From Nitrospiraceae bacterium (lineage in GTDB: Bacteria; Nitrospirota; Nitrospiria; Nitrospirales; UBA8639): 64,000 nt of DNA. Under the pieces are notes generated by a model, which had not been told where the DNA came from, did no database searches, and saw only the letters and a program-made list of their open reading frames with translations. Location: contig JACKFF010000002.1 of the NCBI GenBank assembly GCA_020632595.1, positions 372,001 through 436,000 of the forward strand. Reading direction: 5' to 3'. The position numbers and the translations under genes are program-made. Positions within the stretch are counted from its first letter, which is position 1. Each line of letters starts with the position of its first letter. Shown here piece by piece: positions 1 to 8,333 of this stretch.

Positions 1-1759
1 TTTTTAATTCAGACATCAGGGCCTGGTTTCCCACGGCGATCTTGTAGCCTTCAACCATGCCCACGGCACCTCGTCCCGTCATCGCTTGAAACGCGTGCAC
101 CGGAGACAGCGGGTATTTCCGGGTTGTGGCATGCCGCACGATGGCCTGGCCGAGCGGATGTTCCGAAGAACTTTCCAATGAGGCGACGAGGCGAAGAATC
201 TCTTGTGCGGTGTGTGTGGTGCCGGGGACAGGCAGGATTTCGGTGACGGCCGGTTGTCCTTCGGTGAGCGTGCCGGTTTTGTCCATCACAATAGTCGTGA
301 CCTGGCTTGCCCGTTGAAGCGCTTCTCCACCTTTGATGAGTAGGCCCAGTTCGGCTCCTTTGCCGGTGGCCACCATGACGGCCGTGGGCACGGCTAATCC
401 CATTGCACAGGGGCAGGCGATGATGAGCACCGACACGGCGGCGATCAGGGCGCGTATGGCAGGCGCGGTATCCGCCAGGAGAAACCACACCATAAAGGTG
501 GCAATCGCCAGCGAGAGGACCACGGGAACGAAGATCCCGCTGACACGGTCGGCCAGTTTTTGAATGGGTGCGCGGGAGCCCTGGGCCTCGCGCATGAGTT
601 GCACAATGCGCGAGAGCACACTGTCTGTGCCCAAGGTGGTGGCCTGATACTGAAACGCGCCGGTGGTATTCATTGTTCCCCCGATCAGGCGATCACCGGG
701 CTGTTTGTCGACGGGCATGGATTCTCCCGTCAGCATTGATTCGTCGACCGGGCTGGTTCCGGCCAGCACGGTGCCATCCACAGGGATGCGTTCCCCTGGA
801 CGGACCAGCACCGTGTCTCCGGTGCGCATGTCTTCGACCGGAATCTCCCGTTCCAGGCCATCCCGGATGATCCGGGCGGTACGGGGTTGGAGCGTCATGA
901 GTTTGCGCAAGGCCGCCGATGTTTGGCGCTTGGCTCTGGATTCAAGCGCATTGCCTGTCAGGATCAACGCGATGATCATGATGACGGCCTCGTAATAGAG
1001 TTCCGGCGCCATGCCCCGGCTGAGAAAGATCTCCGGCGCGAGGGTGGCCACGAGGGAGAAGAGAAAGGCTGCGCCGGTGCCGACCGCCACCAGGGTATTC
1101 ATGTCGGCGGAATGGTGGCGGAAGGCGGCCCAGGCCCGCGTATAAAAATGTCTTCCTGCCCAGGTCATCACGAAGACGGTCATGGCGAGCAGGGTGAAGG
1201 CCAGGGTGGTTGGATTTATGGCATAGAGGCCGGGGACGAATGCTGTGAGGACGGGTGTCATCCATCCCATGATCCAGTGCATGAACGGATCGGTCATCCC
1301 ACCGTGAGGGTGGGTGGGGGCGGCACTCATGAGCGGCATGGAGAGCACCATGGCGACCATCCCGAGTATGCCGCTGACCGTCGCCTTGTTGCGAAATGAG
1401 CGAAATTCCTCCGCCTGCGTGTGTTCCTGTTGCGCCTGCTCATCCTGGTCCGCGCGATCCGACGATTTGATCTCCGCTTCATATCCGGTTTGTGTAATGG
1501 CCAGTCTGACCGCATCCGATGTCGTAGTGACCGGATCATAGGCCACCTCCGCGGATTTCAACATCAGATTGACTGAGGCCTGAATGACGCCGGGTGCCTT
1601 GTCCAGCGCGCGTTGCACGCGGATTTGGCAGGCGGCGCAGGTCATCCCGCCGACCGAAAGACTCACCCGTCGGGTAGGGACCGTGTCTGGGGATTTGTCC
1701 CGTTTCCTCACGGTGGGATGTGATCGTATGCTCTCTGGTTTGGCGATGACGGTGTTCAT
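1..1759 (-). CDS. copA: Copper-type P1B ATPase, C-terminally cut by window edge
   Basis: Heavy-metal P-type ATPase that would export Cu(I) across the inner membrane at the cost of ATP. 586 codons are visible. They show an N-terminal HMA metal-binding domain with GMTCAAC (Cys41 and Cys44), several membrane segments, the actuator TGES loop, the CPC ion-binding motif in a transmembrane helix (Cys449-Pro-Cys451) and the phosphorylation motif DKTGT (Asp493). The HP motif region (SSEHPLG) follows; the hinge and last helices lie outside the window. The ATG at 1759 is preceded by an AGGAAAA-type ribosome site. CPC plus one HMA domain points to Cu(I) (family knowledge); silver is the alternative. CopZ-like and sigma-factor genes lie just upstream on the same strand. 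Confidence 0.93.
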   Translation of the reverse strand, partial: MNTVIAKPESIRSHPTVRKRDKSPDTVPTRRVSLSVGGMTCAACQIRVQRALDKAPGVIQASVNLMLKSAEVAYDPVTTTSDAVRLAITQTGYEAEIKSSDRADQDEQAQQEHTQAEEFRSFRNKATVSGILGMVAMVLSMPLMSAAPTHPHGGMTDPFMHWIMGWMTPVLTAFVPGLYAINPTTLAFTLLAMTVFVMTWAGRHFYTRAWAAFRHHSADMNTLVAVGTGAAFLFSLVATLAPEIFLSRGMAPELYYEAVIMIIALILTGNALESRAKRQTSAALRKLMTLQPRTARIIRDGLEREIPVEDMRTGDTVLVRPGERIPVDGTVLAGTSPVDESMLTGESMPVDKQPGDRLIGGTMNTTGAFQYQATTLGTDSVLSRIVQLMREAQGSRAPIQKLADRVSGIFVPVVLSLAIATFMVWFLLADTAPAIRALIAAVSVLIIACPCAMGLAVPTAVMVATGKGAELGLLIKGGEALQRASQVTTIVMDKTGTLTEGQPAVTEILPVPGTTHTAQEILRLVASLESSSEHPLGQAIVRHATTRKYPLSPVHAFQAMTGRGAVGMVEGYKIAVGNQALMSELK

Positions 1760-1866
1760 GTCTGTTTTCCTATTCTGTAAGCTCGATGCTGATGGGTAAG
1801 ATTTTTAGTATTAATTTTCAGGCATGTAAAAAGTCTGCACGTCCTTGCGTGGCCTCTCGCCCCGGT

Positions 1867-1949
1867 GTCATCCTGAGTGAAGCGAAGGATCTAGCTCAGC
1901 CTAGATATCTGCACCGGGCCCCAGATCCTTCGCCAGGGCTCAGGATGAC
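1867..1949. repeat. Imperfect inverted repeat, about 83 bp
   Basis: The left arm begins GTCATCCTGAG and runs through GCGAAGGATCT. The right arm is its near reverse complement, ending CTCAGGATGAC, with about 30 bp between the arms. This looks like a small palindromic or REP/MITE-like element lying between the copA start and the small membrane protein upstream of it. No coding capacity is seen. Confidence 0.7.
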
Positions 1950-1983
1950 AAGGAAGCTAGGACGTTACGGTTTCATTGATCGT

Positions 1984-2124
1984 TCATCGTGGGGCTGATG
2001 TCCTGAGTTCCGCCTTCCTCTGTACCCGCTTGACTGCAACAGCCTGAGCCATGAAGAAGTACCAATTGACCCAGGCAATTGCCGTCAGCCCACCGATGAT
2101 GACGATCCATTCGATGGTATTCAT
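1984..2124 (-). CDS. 46-residue membrane-anchor protein in copper cluster
   Basis: Small protein with one strongly hydrophobic N-terminal helix (EWIVIIGGLTAIAWVNWYFF) and a basic, soluble tail. Its ATG overlaps the stop of the CopZ-like gene by four bases (ATGA), so the two are translationally coupled. The hydrophobic segment resembles the N-terminal anchor of cupredoxin-domain proteins often found beside copper ATPases, but no blue-copper domain follows. Either it is a stand-alone anchor or peptide, or the rest of the gene has been lost, possibly where the inverted repeat now lies. The resemblance is from memory and has not been tested by search. Confidence 0.6.
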   Translation of the reverse strand: MNTIEWIVIIGGLTAIAWVNWYFFMAQAVAVKRVQRKAELRTSAPR

Positions 2125-2339
2125 AAGGCCTCCATGCTGGGCCGGGCTTTGTAGCCTTCCTCCTCGATCGCCTGAATAATTTGGTCGGGTGTGATGGTCT
2201 GCGGATAAAAGCCAAGGGTGGCTTCCCCAATTTTCACCTGATCCACCTTCACGCCCTTCAACTTGGAAAGGATGTTGGTGATACCTTGCACACAATGCCC
2301 GCAGCTCATGCCTTCAATGGTGAGTGTGAGATCTTCCAT
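2121..2339 (-). CDS. copZ: CopZ-like heavy-metal-associated (HMA) chaperone
   Basis: A 72-residue single HMA domain with a ferredoxin-like fold. The metal site GMSCGHC lies near residue 10, and the C-terminal half carries the typical IIQAIEEEGY helix. Such proteins bind Cu(I) in the cytoplasm through the two cysteines and hand it to the HMA domain of a CopA ATPase, which is encoded just downstream on the same strand. The length is normal for the family. It overlaps the small membrane-anchor gene by four bases. Mercury-type MerP is less likely because there is no signal peptide. Confidence 0.9.
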   Translation of the reverse strand: MEDLTLTIEGMSCGHCVQGITNILSKLKGVKVDQVKIGEATLGFYPQTITPDQIIQAIEEEGYKARPSMEAL

Positions 2340-2450
2340 GGGAACCTCCGTCTGTTGAAATTGGTTTGTGTGTGGTGCATGTCCTGTTCGGTGTCCGACA
2401 TGCCCGTTTGCTTATATAGACGGAGCCCGATCCCGATTCTTACAGGGGGT

Positions 2451-2619
2451 GGAGTGTTGAAAAAGCCTGCCCTGAGTCTGGCCGAAGGGGCCGCCAGCGG
2501 CGTTCTCGCCCCTTGGCCGTGCTCACGTACTCTTTCGTACGCTCCGCCCGTCCAAGTGGCTGCGGCCTTTCCTTCGAGAAGCCTCAGGACAGGACCGGAC
2601 GGACCTTTTTGAACACTCC
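2451..2619. repeat. Dispersed palindromic repeat, copy A
   Basis: A 169 bp element bounded by GGAGTGTTGAAAAAG and, inverted, CTTTTTGAACACTCC (one mismatch). The interior carries the core shared with copies B and C: CCGCCAGCGGCGTTCTCGCC, then an arm around CGTACGCTCCGC, then GGCTGCGGCC. It sits between the sigma-factor gene and copZ. It encodes no transposase, so it is probably a non-autonomous MITE- or REP-like element. Confidence 0.85.
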
Positions 2620-2725
2620 TTATGTGTTTGGTACGGGTCTTCGTTACACAACGGCAGGGCAATGTTCTCGAGCGAAGGGATGAATGTGGGGAGTGGGAGA
2701 TGTGGGGAGAAGGGGGTGTTGGGGC

Positions 2726-3322
2726 TTATTCGCAGGTGCAATTCAAGCACCCATGCTTACTGCAAATCCCGCAGGAATCTTCCAGGGACTTGCGCAAGGC
2801 CTGGCGCGCTCGATGCAAACGGACCGTGAGGTTATTGGTGGTGATGTGTAAATCCCCGGCGACGGATTGCAGCGATTCTCCGGACAAATCGATCCGGCGA
2901 ATGATGTCGGCATATTCGGGTTTGAGGGTCAACACGAGGCGATCCAGGCAGGCACAAATCGTGGGTTGTAGTTCATCAAGCGAAGGGACCTGATGGGTGC
3001 CCAGTGTCTCGGTCTCAACAAGAAAGGCTTGAAACCGCTTGTTGTCCGTTTCTTTGCTTCGATAATAATCAATCAACGCATGGCGAAGGATTTGATAGAA
3101 CCAGGGGACGATCCGGTCCATTTTTTTGATGGAATGGAAATGGGCCAGGGCTTTCATGAAGCATTGTTGCAGGAGGTCTTCGGCAAAGGCGGGATTACCC
3201 AGACGGCGGGTCAGGAAGGCGTGGAAAGCCTGGCGATGATCGGTTAACTGCTTCATCACCTCATCTAAGAGGGGAGGGTGTTGGGCCTTCTTCGCCATTT
3301 CAGATGTGCTTTCGGTTTTCAT
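2726..3322 (-). CDS. ECF sigma factor with cysteine-rich C-terminus (CorE-like)
   Basis: RNA polymerase sigma factor of the extracytoplasmic-function class, 198 residues from the chosen ATG; an ATG at 3373 would add 17. The sigma-2 region spans about 30-95 (AEDLLQQCF, WFYQILRHALIDYYR) and sigma-4 about 120-180 (ESLQSVAGDLHITTNNLTVRLHRAR). The tail after sigma-4 is CGICSKHGCLNCTC, five cysteines (184, 187, 192, 195, 197) and a histidine. CorE-type sigma factors of Myxococcus use such a tail to sense copper or cadmium directly, without an anti-sigma factor (established for that family). The location upstream of copZ and copA and the absence of an anti-sigma gene fit a copper-sensing role, which is inference. 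Confidence 0.85.
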   Translation of the reverse strand: MKTESTSEMAKKAQHPPLLDEVMKQLTDHRQAFHAFLTRRLGNPAFAEDLLQQCFMKALAHFHSIKKMDRIVPWFYQILRHALIDYYRSKETDNKRFQAFLVETETLGTHQVPSLDELQPTICACLDRLVLTLKPEYADIIRRIDLSGESLQSVAGDLHITTNNLTVRLHRARQALRKSLEDSCGICSKHGCLNCTCE

Positions 3323-3545
3323 GTGCTGCTCAAGGTTGTCGTCAACACGTTCAGGAGGGCGAGACGATAGCATGCCCGGCCGGCATTCGGGAAGATCGAA
3401 TACGTGTCACGAAAGAGTCGACCTGGAACAATAGGTTCCCGGCTACACCCGGCGTGCATGATGACTCGAAAGGGAAACTGAATGGAAAAGGATGGCCGGT
3501 CATCCAACAGGGTGTGCGGGGATGATCGTGCAATGATGAGGGGTT

Positions 3546-4220
3546 TTATCCGGGCCACATATGCATGATGGATACGGATGACGAACTCCCCAGGCGGGAC
3601 GCTCCGGCATTGACCAATGCCACGGCAGTGATCAGGTCGCGGATGCCCCCCGCCGCCTTGATGCCCACCCGTGTCCCGACAATACTTCGCAGAAACCCCA
3701 CCTCTTCAATGGTGACGTGGTGACCGGCAAATCCTGTCGACGTTTTCACGTAGTCGGCTCCGGCCTTCTCCACGAGTTGGCAGCCTATTTGTTGTTCTTC
3801 TTTATTTAAGAGCGATATTTCGAGAATGACCTTGACCAGAATTTTTGATCGGGAGGCACGACGCGCGACGTTCATGACGCTCTGGATATCGTCCAGGACA
3901 GCTCCATGGTTGCCCGCTCGAAGCAAGCCAATCTGGATGACCATATCCAATTCATGCGCTCCGGCTTCAATGGCCAGTTTGGCCTCGTAGGCTTTCACGT
4001 CCGGAAGGGTGTTGCCGTGGGGAAAGCCGATAACCGTGGAAATCCGGACGGGAGATCCCTCCAGACAACGCGTGGCAAATGGAACCCAGAGCGGGGCGAC
4101 GCAGACTGCCCCGAAGCCGAACGTCACCGCCTCTTCGCAGAGCTGTCGGATCCGGTCTTTGGTGGTGTCCGGTGTTAACGCGGTATGGTCAATAATTTTT
4201 GTGAATTCGTCGCGGGTCAT
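3546..4220 (-). CDS. deoC: Deoxyribose-phosphate aldolase
   Basis: Class I aldolase that cleaves 2-deoxyribose 5-phosphate to glyceraldehyde 3-phosphate and acetaldehyde in deoxynucleoside catabolism; cytoplasmic. 224 residues, normal for DeoC. Visible signatures are DHTALTPDTT at the N-terminus, the catalytic aspartate in HELDMVI (Asp92), the Schiff-base lysine in YVKTSTGF (Lys159) and the helper lysine in GIKAAGG (Lys188). The ATG at 4220 has a GGAG/CAGG-rich region just upstream. It stands alone; no other deo genes are seen. Confidence 0.95.
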   Translation of the reverse strand: MTRDEFTKIIDHTALTPDTTKDRIRQLCEEAVTFGFGAVCVAPLWVPFATRCLEGSPVRISTVIGFPHGNTLPDVKAYEAKLAIEAGAHELDMVIQIGLLRAGNHGAVLDDIQSVMNVARRASRSKILVKVILEISLLNKEEQQIGCQLVEKAGADYVKTSTGFAGHHVTIEEVGFLRSIVGTRVGIKAAGGIRDLITAVALVNAGASRLGSSSSVSIMHMWPG

Positions 4221-4338
4221 CCTGCAGGCTCCGATGAGAGTTGCGAGAGGTTGCGGTGTCCCCTCCGAGAATTCGTACGACCTGACCGCGTCGTGGGTAC
4301 CCGGATCAGAGAAGAAAGATGCATTGACAGGGCACGGA

Positions 4339-4602
4339 TTACAATGTCTTGCGAATGTTGTCGTAGCCTTTCTTCAGTTCGTCCAGCACCAGTCCAAGCC
4401 CGGATGAAACGGATTCGCTTGTGTGACTGGCTTCCTTTCGGACCGCTTCCATCTTGGTCTTGACGTCTTCCCACCGTGTTTCCAGTTTCGCCCATTCATC
4501 ACGCGCATCCGCTTTGGCCAGGTGTAGTTTGACCTGAAGCTCTTCACGCTGGCGTTTCAGATCATCGGCAATTTTTTGAAGCTGTTCTAATGAATGGCCC
4601 AT
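4339..4602 (-). CDS. 87-residue coiled-coil protein
   Basis: Hypothetical protein with long heptad-patterned, highly charged helices (residues 3-60, rich in E, K, Q and L) and an amphipathic C-terminal helix containing LGLVLDELKKGYDNIRK. It has no signal peptide and no cysteines. A strong AAGGAGG ribosome site precedes the ATG. It lies about 120 bp upstream of deoC on the same strand, with no evident functional link. The function is unknown; a structural or membrane-surface helix bundle is a guess. Confidence 0.75.
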   Translation of the reverse strand: MGHSLEQLQKIADDLKRQREELQVKLHLAKADARDEWAKLETRWEDVKTKMEAVRKEASHTSESVSSGLGLVLDELKKGYDNIRKTL

Positions 4603-5053
4603 GAATGCCTCCTTTCCTTAAGACCCTGCAGCAGTGGTTGATCAATCTTGTCCTAGATTAACAGGAAACCGGACCGGGAGTGTACTCCGCCACAAAGGTG
4701 AATCCATTTACCGGTCAATCGGCGATTCCTGTGGTGCGCAGGGAGGCAGGAATCGTGTCGATTCCCGGGAGTAGGCAGGGGAGCGTGGCACCTGGTCCTG
4801 TGCAGTGAGCGGTTACCACACTCAAAAATTTTCTGTGCGCTTATCGGGATCGAATATTTTTCAATTTTCCCTGAGCGAAACAGAATGTGCCAAAAGGCGC
4901 GTCCAGGGGTGTCCTAAGGCACCTTGAAGGAAAAGCCGCAGCCGCTGAGACGGGCGGGGCGTAGAGAGAGCGTAGAGAGAGCGTAGAGAAAGGTCTGTGA
5001 GCACTGCCGGCGGCACCTTTAGCTCAGGGCATACTTTTTCAACGCCCCGCCGG
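4603..5053. other. Gene-free stretch holding repeat copy D
   Basis: No credible reading frame is seen. The left half shows nothing recognised; the right half is a degenerate copy of the dispersed palindromic repeat in reverse orientation. Confidence 0.6.
4887..5046. repeat. Dispersed palindromic repeat, degenerate copy D (inverted)
   Basis: On the minus strand this reads GTTGAAAAAG, a CCTGAGC segment, a GCCGGC core, a tandem (TCTCTACGC)-like run, then CGGCTGCGGC, in the same order as copies A to C. The central CGTAC hairpin is replaced by three tandem CGTAGAGAGAG units around 4959-4990. The end near 4887 matches the terminal repeat only weakly. Confidence 0.55.
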
Positions 5054-5458
5054 TTAAAAAGGATCTTTTTGTGCCTTTGCGTCCTCCGTCTTTACTTCGT
5101 AGGGGACGATATCGCAGGTGCAGCCTTTGACCTTCCGGTCGATATACATGGTCCAATGTCCGTCCCGGTTCACATCATGCCAGTAGAATAACGGCCATTC
5201 TTTGGTTTCGACCACCGAATTCCAATGTTCATTATATTCCGAGATGAGGATTTGACGGGCGGTTTTGTAATCGACGATGCCGTCCTTGCGGAGGGAATAT
5301 TCTCGAATGTAGAGGCCGGTGACAATATTGATATCTTCGTCGACCAGGTACCCCTCATCCGGTTCGGGTGGCGGGATTTCCGCTGTGACGATTTCTCCTC
5401 CCATGAGAATAAGGGCTAAAACAATGGCGAGTGCGAAAATGGGGATGGTCGTTCGCAT
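5054..5458 (-). CDS. Secreted hypothetical protein, 134 residues
   Basis: Starts at an ATG with an AAGGAGG ribosome site eight bases upstream. Residues 1-26 form a signal peptide or single anchor (hydrophobic IFALAIVLALILMGG, then TAEIPPPEPDEG). The mature part is hydrophilic with several Trp and Tyr, a DVNRDGHW segment that resembles a short Asp-rich calcium-loop or repeat motif, and one CTC cysteine pair near the C-terminus. No family was recognised. It is probably periplasmic or exposed at the inner membrane. Confidence 0.75.
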   Translation of the reverse strand: MRTTIPIFALAIVLALILMGGEIVTAEIPPPEPDEGYLVDEDINIVTGLYIREYSLRKDGIVDYKTARQILISEYNEHWNSVVETKEWPLFYWHDVNRDGHWTMYIDRKVKGCTCDIVPYEVKTEDAKAQKDPF

Positions 5459-5715
5459 GACATCCTCCTTGGCTTGAGGCCCCGAGCCCGACTCCACCTG
5501 GTTGTGAGTGGACGTCCTCTCTCTGCCTTAGAGCAACTGATATGCCAGAGCTGATATGGACGGTTGGCGGGGATTCAGGCGAGGACAACCTGTTGAGTCG
5601 TAAGGAATTCGAATGGTGGTGAGACCGGTGTGGGGAAAACGCACGCGTCAAAATTTTGTCGATGATTTATCTCTTTAGGCACCAGGTGCAAATATTTGAC
5701 ACCCGGCGCGGGCTC

Positions 5716-6687
5716 TCACCAGGCATAGGCTTCGGGTGCGGGGCCTCCTGGTCCGGGGAAGATGGTATCTAATTTTTTTAACACCTCTTTGGACAGTGTG
5801 ATGTCGAAGCTGCGCATGCCGCCCTGTAACTGGTCCAGCGTTCGGGGACCAATGATCGGTGCCGTGACGGCCGGCTGATGAAGCAGCCATGCCATGGCGA
5901 TATGTGCAGGCGCCTCGCCGACTTCCCGACATAACTTTTCGTAGGCTTCCAGCCGTGGCCGGAATTTTTCCACGTTCTTGCGCAACTCTTCATCGGCCCG
6001 TCGTCCGCCGGTTGCGGGCTCCAGCGCCCCGGCCAGCAGGCCGCGCGCGACCGGACTCCAGGGAATTAGGCCAATGCCATAGGCTTCACAGGCCGGAATG
6101 ACCTCCAGCTCAATCATGCGGTCATTCAGGTTGTATAAACTCTGCTCGGCCACCAGTCCCAGGAAATTCCGGTGCCTGGCCATTTCCTGCGCTTGCGCCA
6201 GATGCCATCCCGCAAAGTTACTGCTCCCGACGTATAAGATTTTCCCCTCGCGCATGAGTTGTTCCATGGCCTGCCAGATTTCCTCCCATGGCGAATGCCG
6301 GTCGACATGGTGCATCTGATACAGGTCGATATAATCGGTTTGAAGCCGGCGCAAACTGGCTTCACAGGCCCGCTTGATATGGAGAGCGGACAAACGGGAT
6401 TGGTTGGGCCAGTCTCCCATCCGGCCGAACACTTTGGTGGCCAGGACCACTTTTTCCCTGCGTTGGCCTCCTTGCGCAAACCAACGACCGATGATCTGTT
6501 CGGTAATGCCTTCCCCCACTTCCCATCCATACACGTTGGCGGTATCAAAGAAATTAATGCCGAGTTCCAGTGCGGTATCCATGATCGTTCCACTGTCGGC
6601 TTCGGTGGTTTCCGGTCCAAAATTCATCGTGCCCAGACACACCCGGCTGACTTTCAACCCGGATCGCCCAAGATGGACATAGTGCAT
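5716..6687 (-). CDS. Aldo/keto reductase
   Basis: NAD(P)H-dependent TIM-barrel oxidoreductase of 323 residues that reduces aldehydes or ketones; cytoplasmic. The catalytic tetrad is visible: Asp48 and Tyr53 in FFDTANVYG, Lys85 in LATKVFG, and His126 in LYQMHHVDR. Cofactor-binding features SSNFAGW and PIIGPRTLDQL follow. It resembles the YghZ/Tas-like or L-glyceraldehyde-3-phosphate reductase branch, but substrate cannot be read from sequence. A GAGGAG ribosome site precedes the ATG. Repeat copy B lies immediately upstream of its 5' end. Confidence 0.93.
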   Translation of the reverse strand: MHYVHLGRSGLKVSRVCLGTMNFGPETTEADSGTIMDTALELGINFFDTANVYGWEVGEGITEQIIGRWFAQGGQRREKVVLATKVFGRMGDWPNQSRLSALHIKRACEASLRRLQTDYIDLYQMHHVDRHSPWEEIWQAMEQLMREGKILYVGSSNFAGWHLAQAQEMARHRNFLGLVAEQSLYNLNDRMIELEVIPACEAYGIGLIPWSPVARGLLAGALEPATGGRRADEELRKNVEKFRPRLEAYEKLCREVGEAPAHIAMAWLLHQPAVTAPIIGPRTLDQLQGGMRSFDITLSKEVLKKLDTIFPGPGGPAPEAYAW

Positions 6688-6742
6688 TCAGCCACTCCTC
6701 ATCAAAGATGACGCATACAGCGGACAAGCATTGTCGTACTCT

Positions 6743-6893
6743 AGCAGGGTGTTGAAAAAGTCCGCCAGCGGCGTTCTCGCCCCTTGGCCGTGCTCATGTA
6801 CTTCTCTGTACGCTCCGCCCGTCCAAGCGGCTGCGGCCTTCCCTTCGAGAAGCCTCAGGACAGGACTGGATGGGCCTTTTTGAACACCCTGCT
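6743..6893. repeat. Dispersed palindromic repeat, copy B
   Basis: A 151 bp element with the best-preserved terminal inverted repeats of the family: AGCAGGGTGTTGAAAAAG at 6743-6760 and CTTTTTGAACACCCTGCT at 6876-6893 (one mismatch). The interior matches copy A closely, except that it lacks about 20 bp near the left end. Confidence 0.88.
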
Positions 6894-7154
6894 TCGCTCA
6901 TGGAAGATCGAAAAATTTTGGATCCCGAAAAGCTCTCAGACGAATGTTGAGTTTTTCAACAGCCTGCCAGCAAGAATGAAAAAATCTCTTCCGGAAGAAG
7001 GGAACTCAAATGGCGGCATGGGTCGCCGTGTGGAGCGTCCTGAATCGCCCGGACTGATCTTGGATGATTATTTTGAACTGCTTTCCCATTTGGCGTATGA
7101 TGACCCCTTCTTCACGATTGTAGTGGGAGGTCCCATCCAACCCGGAGGTCCACC

Positions 7155-7709
7155 ATGCCCACGTCGATTCAATATAGCATCGATAAGGCCGACCGCATTC
7201 GGTTTATCAATGAGGGATGGTTACAGTTTGCCTGCCAAAATGCCGGGGGACATCTGAATCGCGCGTATGTTATTGGAAAGTCCATCTGGGATTTCATCGA
7301 AGGGGAGGACCTCCGTCAGATCTACCGCCATATTTTTAAAGCCGTAAGAATGAATCAGCAGGCAGCGGTGTTCAAGTTTCGTTGCGATTCCCCGGTCTGT
7401 CGCCGCTATTTTCAACTCATGGTGTCTCCTCTTCCGGAGGAGGAACTGATGTTCTCGACTCACCCCATTCGTGTGGTTCCACGGGACCCTGTTTTGTTCC
7501 TTGATCCCGATGTCGAGAGAGGGGAGCCTTTCCTGACGATCTGTAGTTGGTGTATGAAAGTCCGTCTCCCGAACCGGGGATGGATCGAGTTGGAGGAGGT
7601 GGTGAATGCTCTTGATCTCCTTGGCAGCCCGGTTGTGCCGTCCTTGACGCATGGAATTTGTCTGGAATGTCAGAGCCATGTCGAGAAGAAGTTGAAAATC
7701 CTGAAGTGA
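7155..7709 (+). CDS. PAS-like protein with C-terminal zinc-type Cys/His module
   Basis: 184 residues. Residues about 10-110 resemble a PAS fold (FINEGW, YVIGKSIWDFI, IYRHIFKAV, RYFQLMVSPL). The C-terminal part has Cys130, Cys133, His166, Cys169 and Cys172 in CSWCMKVRLP...HGICLEC, the module often appended to PAS kinases and response regulators in Nitrospirae and deltaproteobacteria. No kinase, GGDEF or helix-turn-helix domain is attached, so it looks like a stand-alone sensor or adaptor. The start is supported by CCGGAGG upstream of the ATG. Ligand and partner are unknown. Confidence 0.8.
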   Translation: MPTSIQYSIDKADRIRFINEGWLQFACQNAGGHLNRAYVIGKSIWDFIEGEDLRQIYRHIFKAVRMNQQAAVFKFRCDSPVCRRYFQLMVSPLPEEELMFSTHPIRVVPRDPVLFLDPDVERGEPFLTICSWCMKVRLPNRGWIELEEVVNALDLLGSPVVPSLTHGICLECQSHVEKKLKILK

Positions 7710-7878
7710 CCAGGTAGAACATCCTATGGCCCTGTTCCCGGCAAGGGAGTTTCGTGTGCTCGAAAAAATCCGACATGGTGGTGTATAGTCGTTCAGCGTA
7801 TTCGTGGACAAAAGGACGCAAATCTCTGTGACCGGTTGTTCGTTGTGAGATTTATTATTGGTCAATTGGGAGGGTAGT

Positions 7879-8253
7879 ATGGCCGTAACAAAGAAGTCGA
7901 TCCGTCAAGCAGCTAGCAAACGCACTCCTTCTTCCTCAAAAAAGCAGACGCCTTCTCGCAAAAAAGGACCAGCCTCCTCCAAGAAAGGGCCCGCCTCCAA
8001 GAAAAGGACTGCCTCTCGAAAAAAGGGGATTGCCCCCAGGAAGTCCACGCGGCCTCAACGCGTGAGTGCTTCGCGTGCACCGGGAGGCATGGCCAAAACG
8101 ATTGAGTCACTCAATGAACGCCTCGATATCATGCTCCCTGAAGTGATGTTCCGGATTGCCGCGATTGAGCATCTCTTAGTGAAAAATCAACTGTGCCTGT
8201 ATGACGAATTGATTAATGCGCGGCAATTTATTCAGGAACAGGAACTTACGTAA
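7879..8253 (+). CDS. Lys/Ser-rich histone-H1-like tail protein
   Basis: 124 residues. Residues 1-65 are a low-complexity tail with repeated SSKKGPASKK/SRKKG-like units, similar in composition to bacterial histone H1-like and AlgP proteins. Residues about 70-124 form a predicted helical region (MAKTIESLNERLDIMLPEVMFRIAAIEHLLVKN). The basic tail suggests DNA or RNA binding (inference). GGGAGG precedes the chosen ATG. The gene lies 80 bp upstream of the CBS protein and may be cotranscribed with it. Confidence 0.75.
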   Translation: MAVTKKSIRQAASKRTPSSSKKQTPSRKKGPASSKKGPASKKRTASRKKGIAPRKSTRPQRVSASRAPGGMAKTIESLNERLDIMLPEVMFRIAAIEHLLVKNQLCLYDELINARQFIQEQELT

Positions 8254-8333
8254 TCGGCATGTCCGGGCCGGAGACCGGGATCGAATGGGAACGGAATAGG
8301 CGATATTCACTCCTTGATGAAGAAGGGAAGGTT

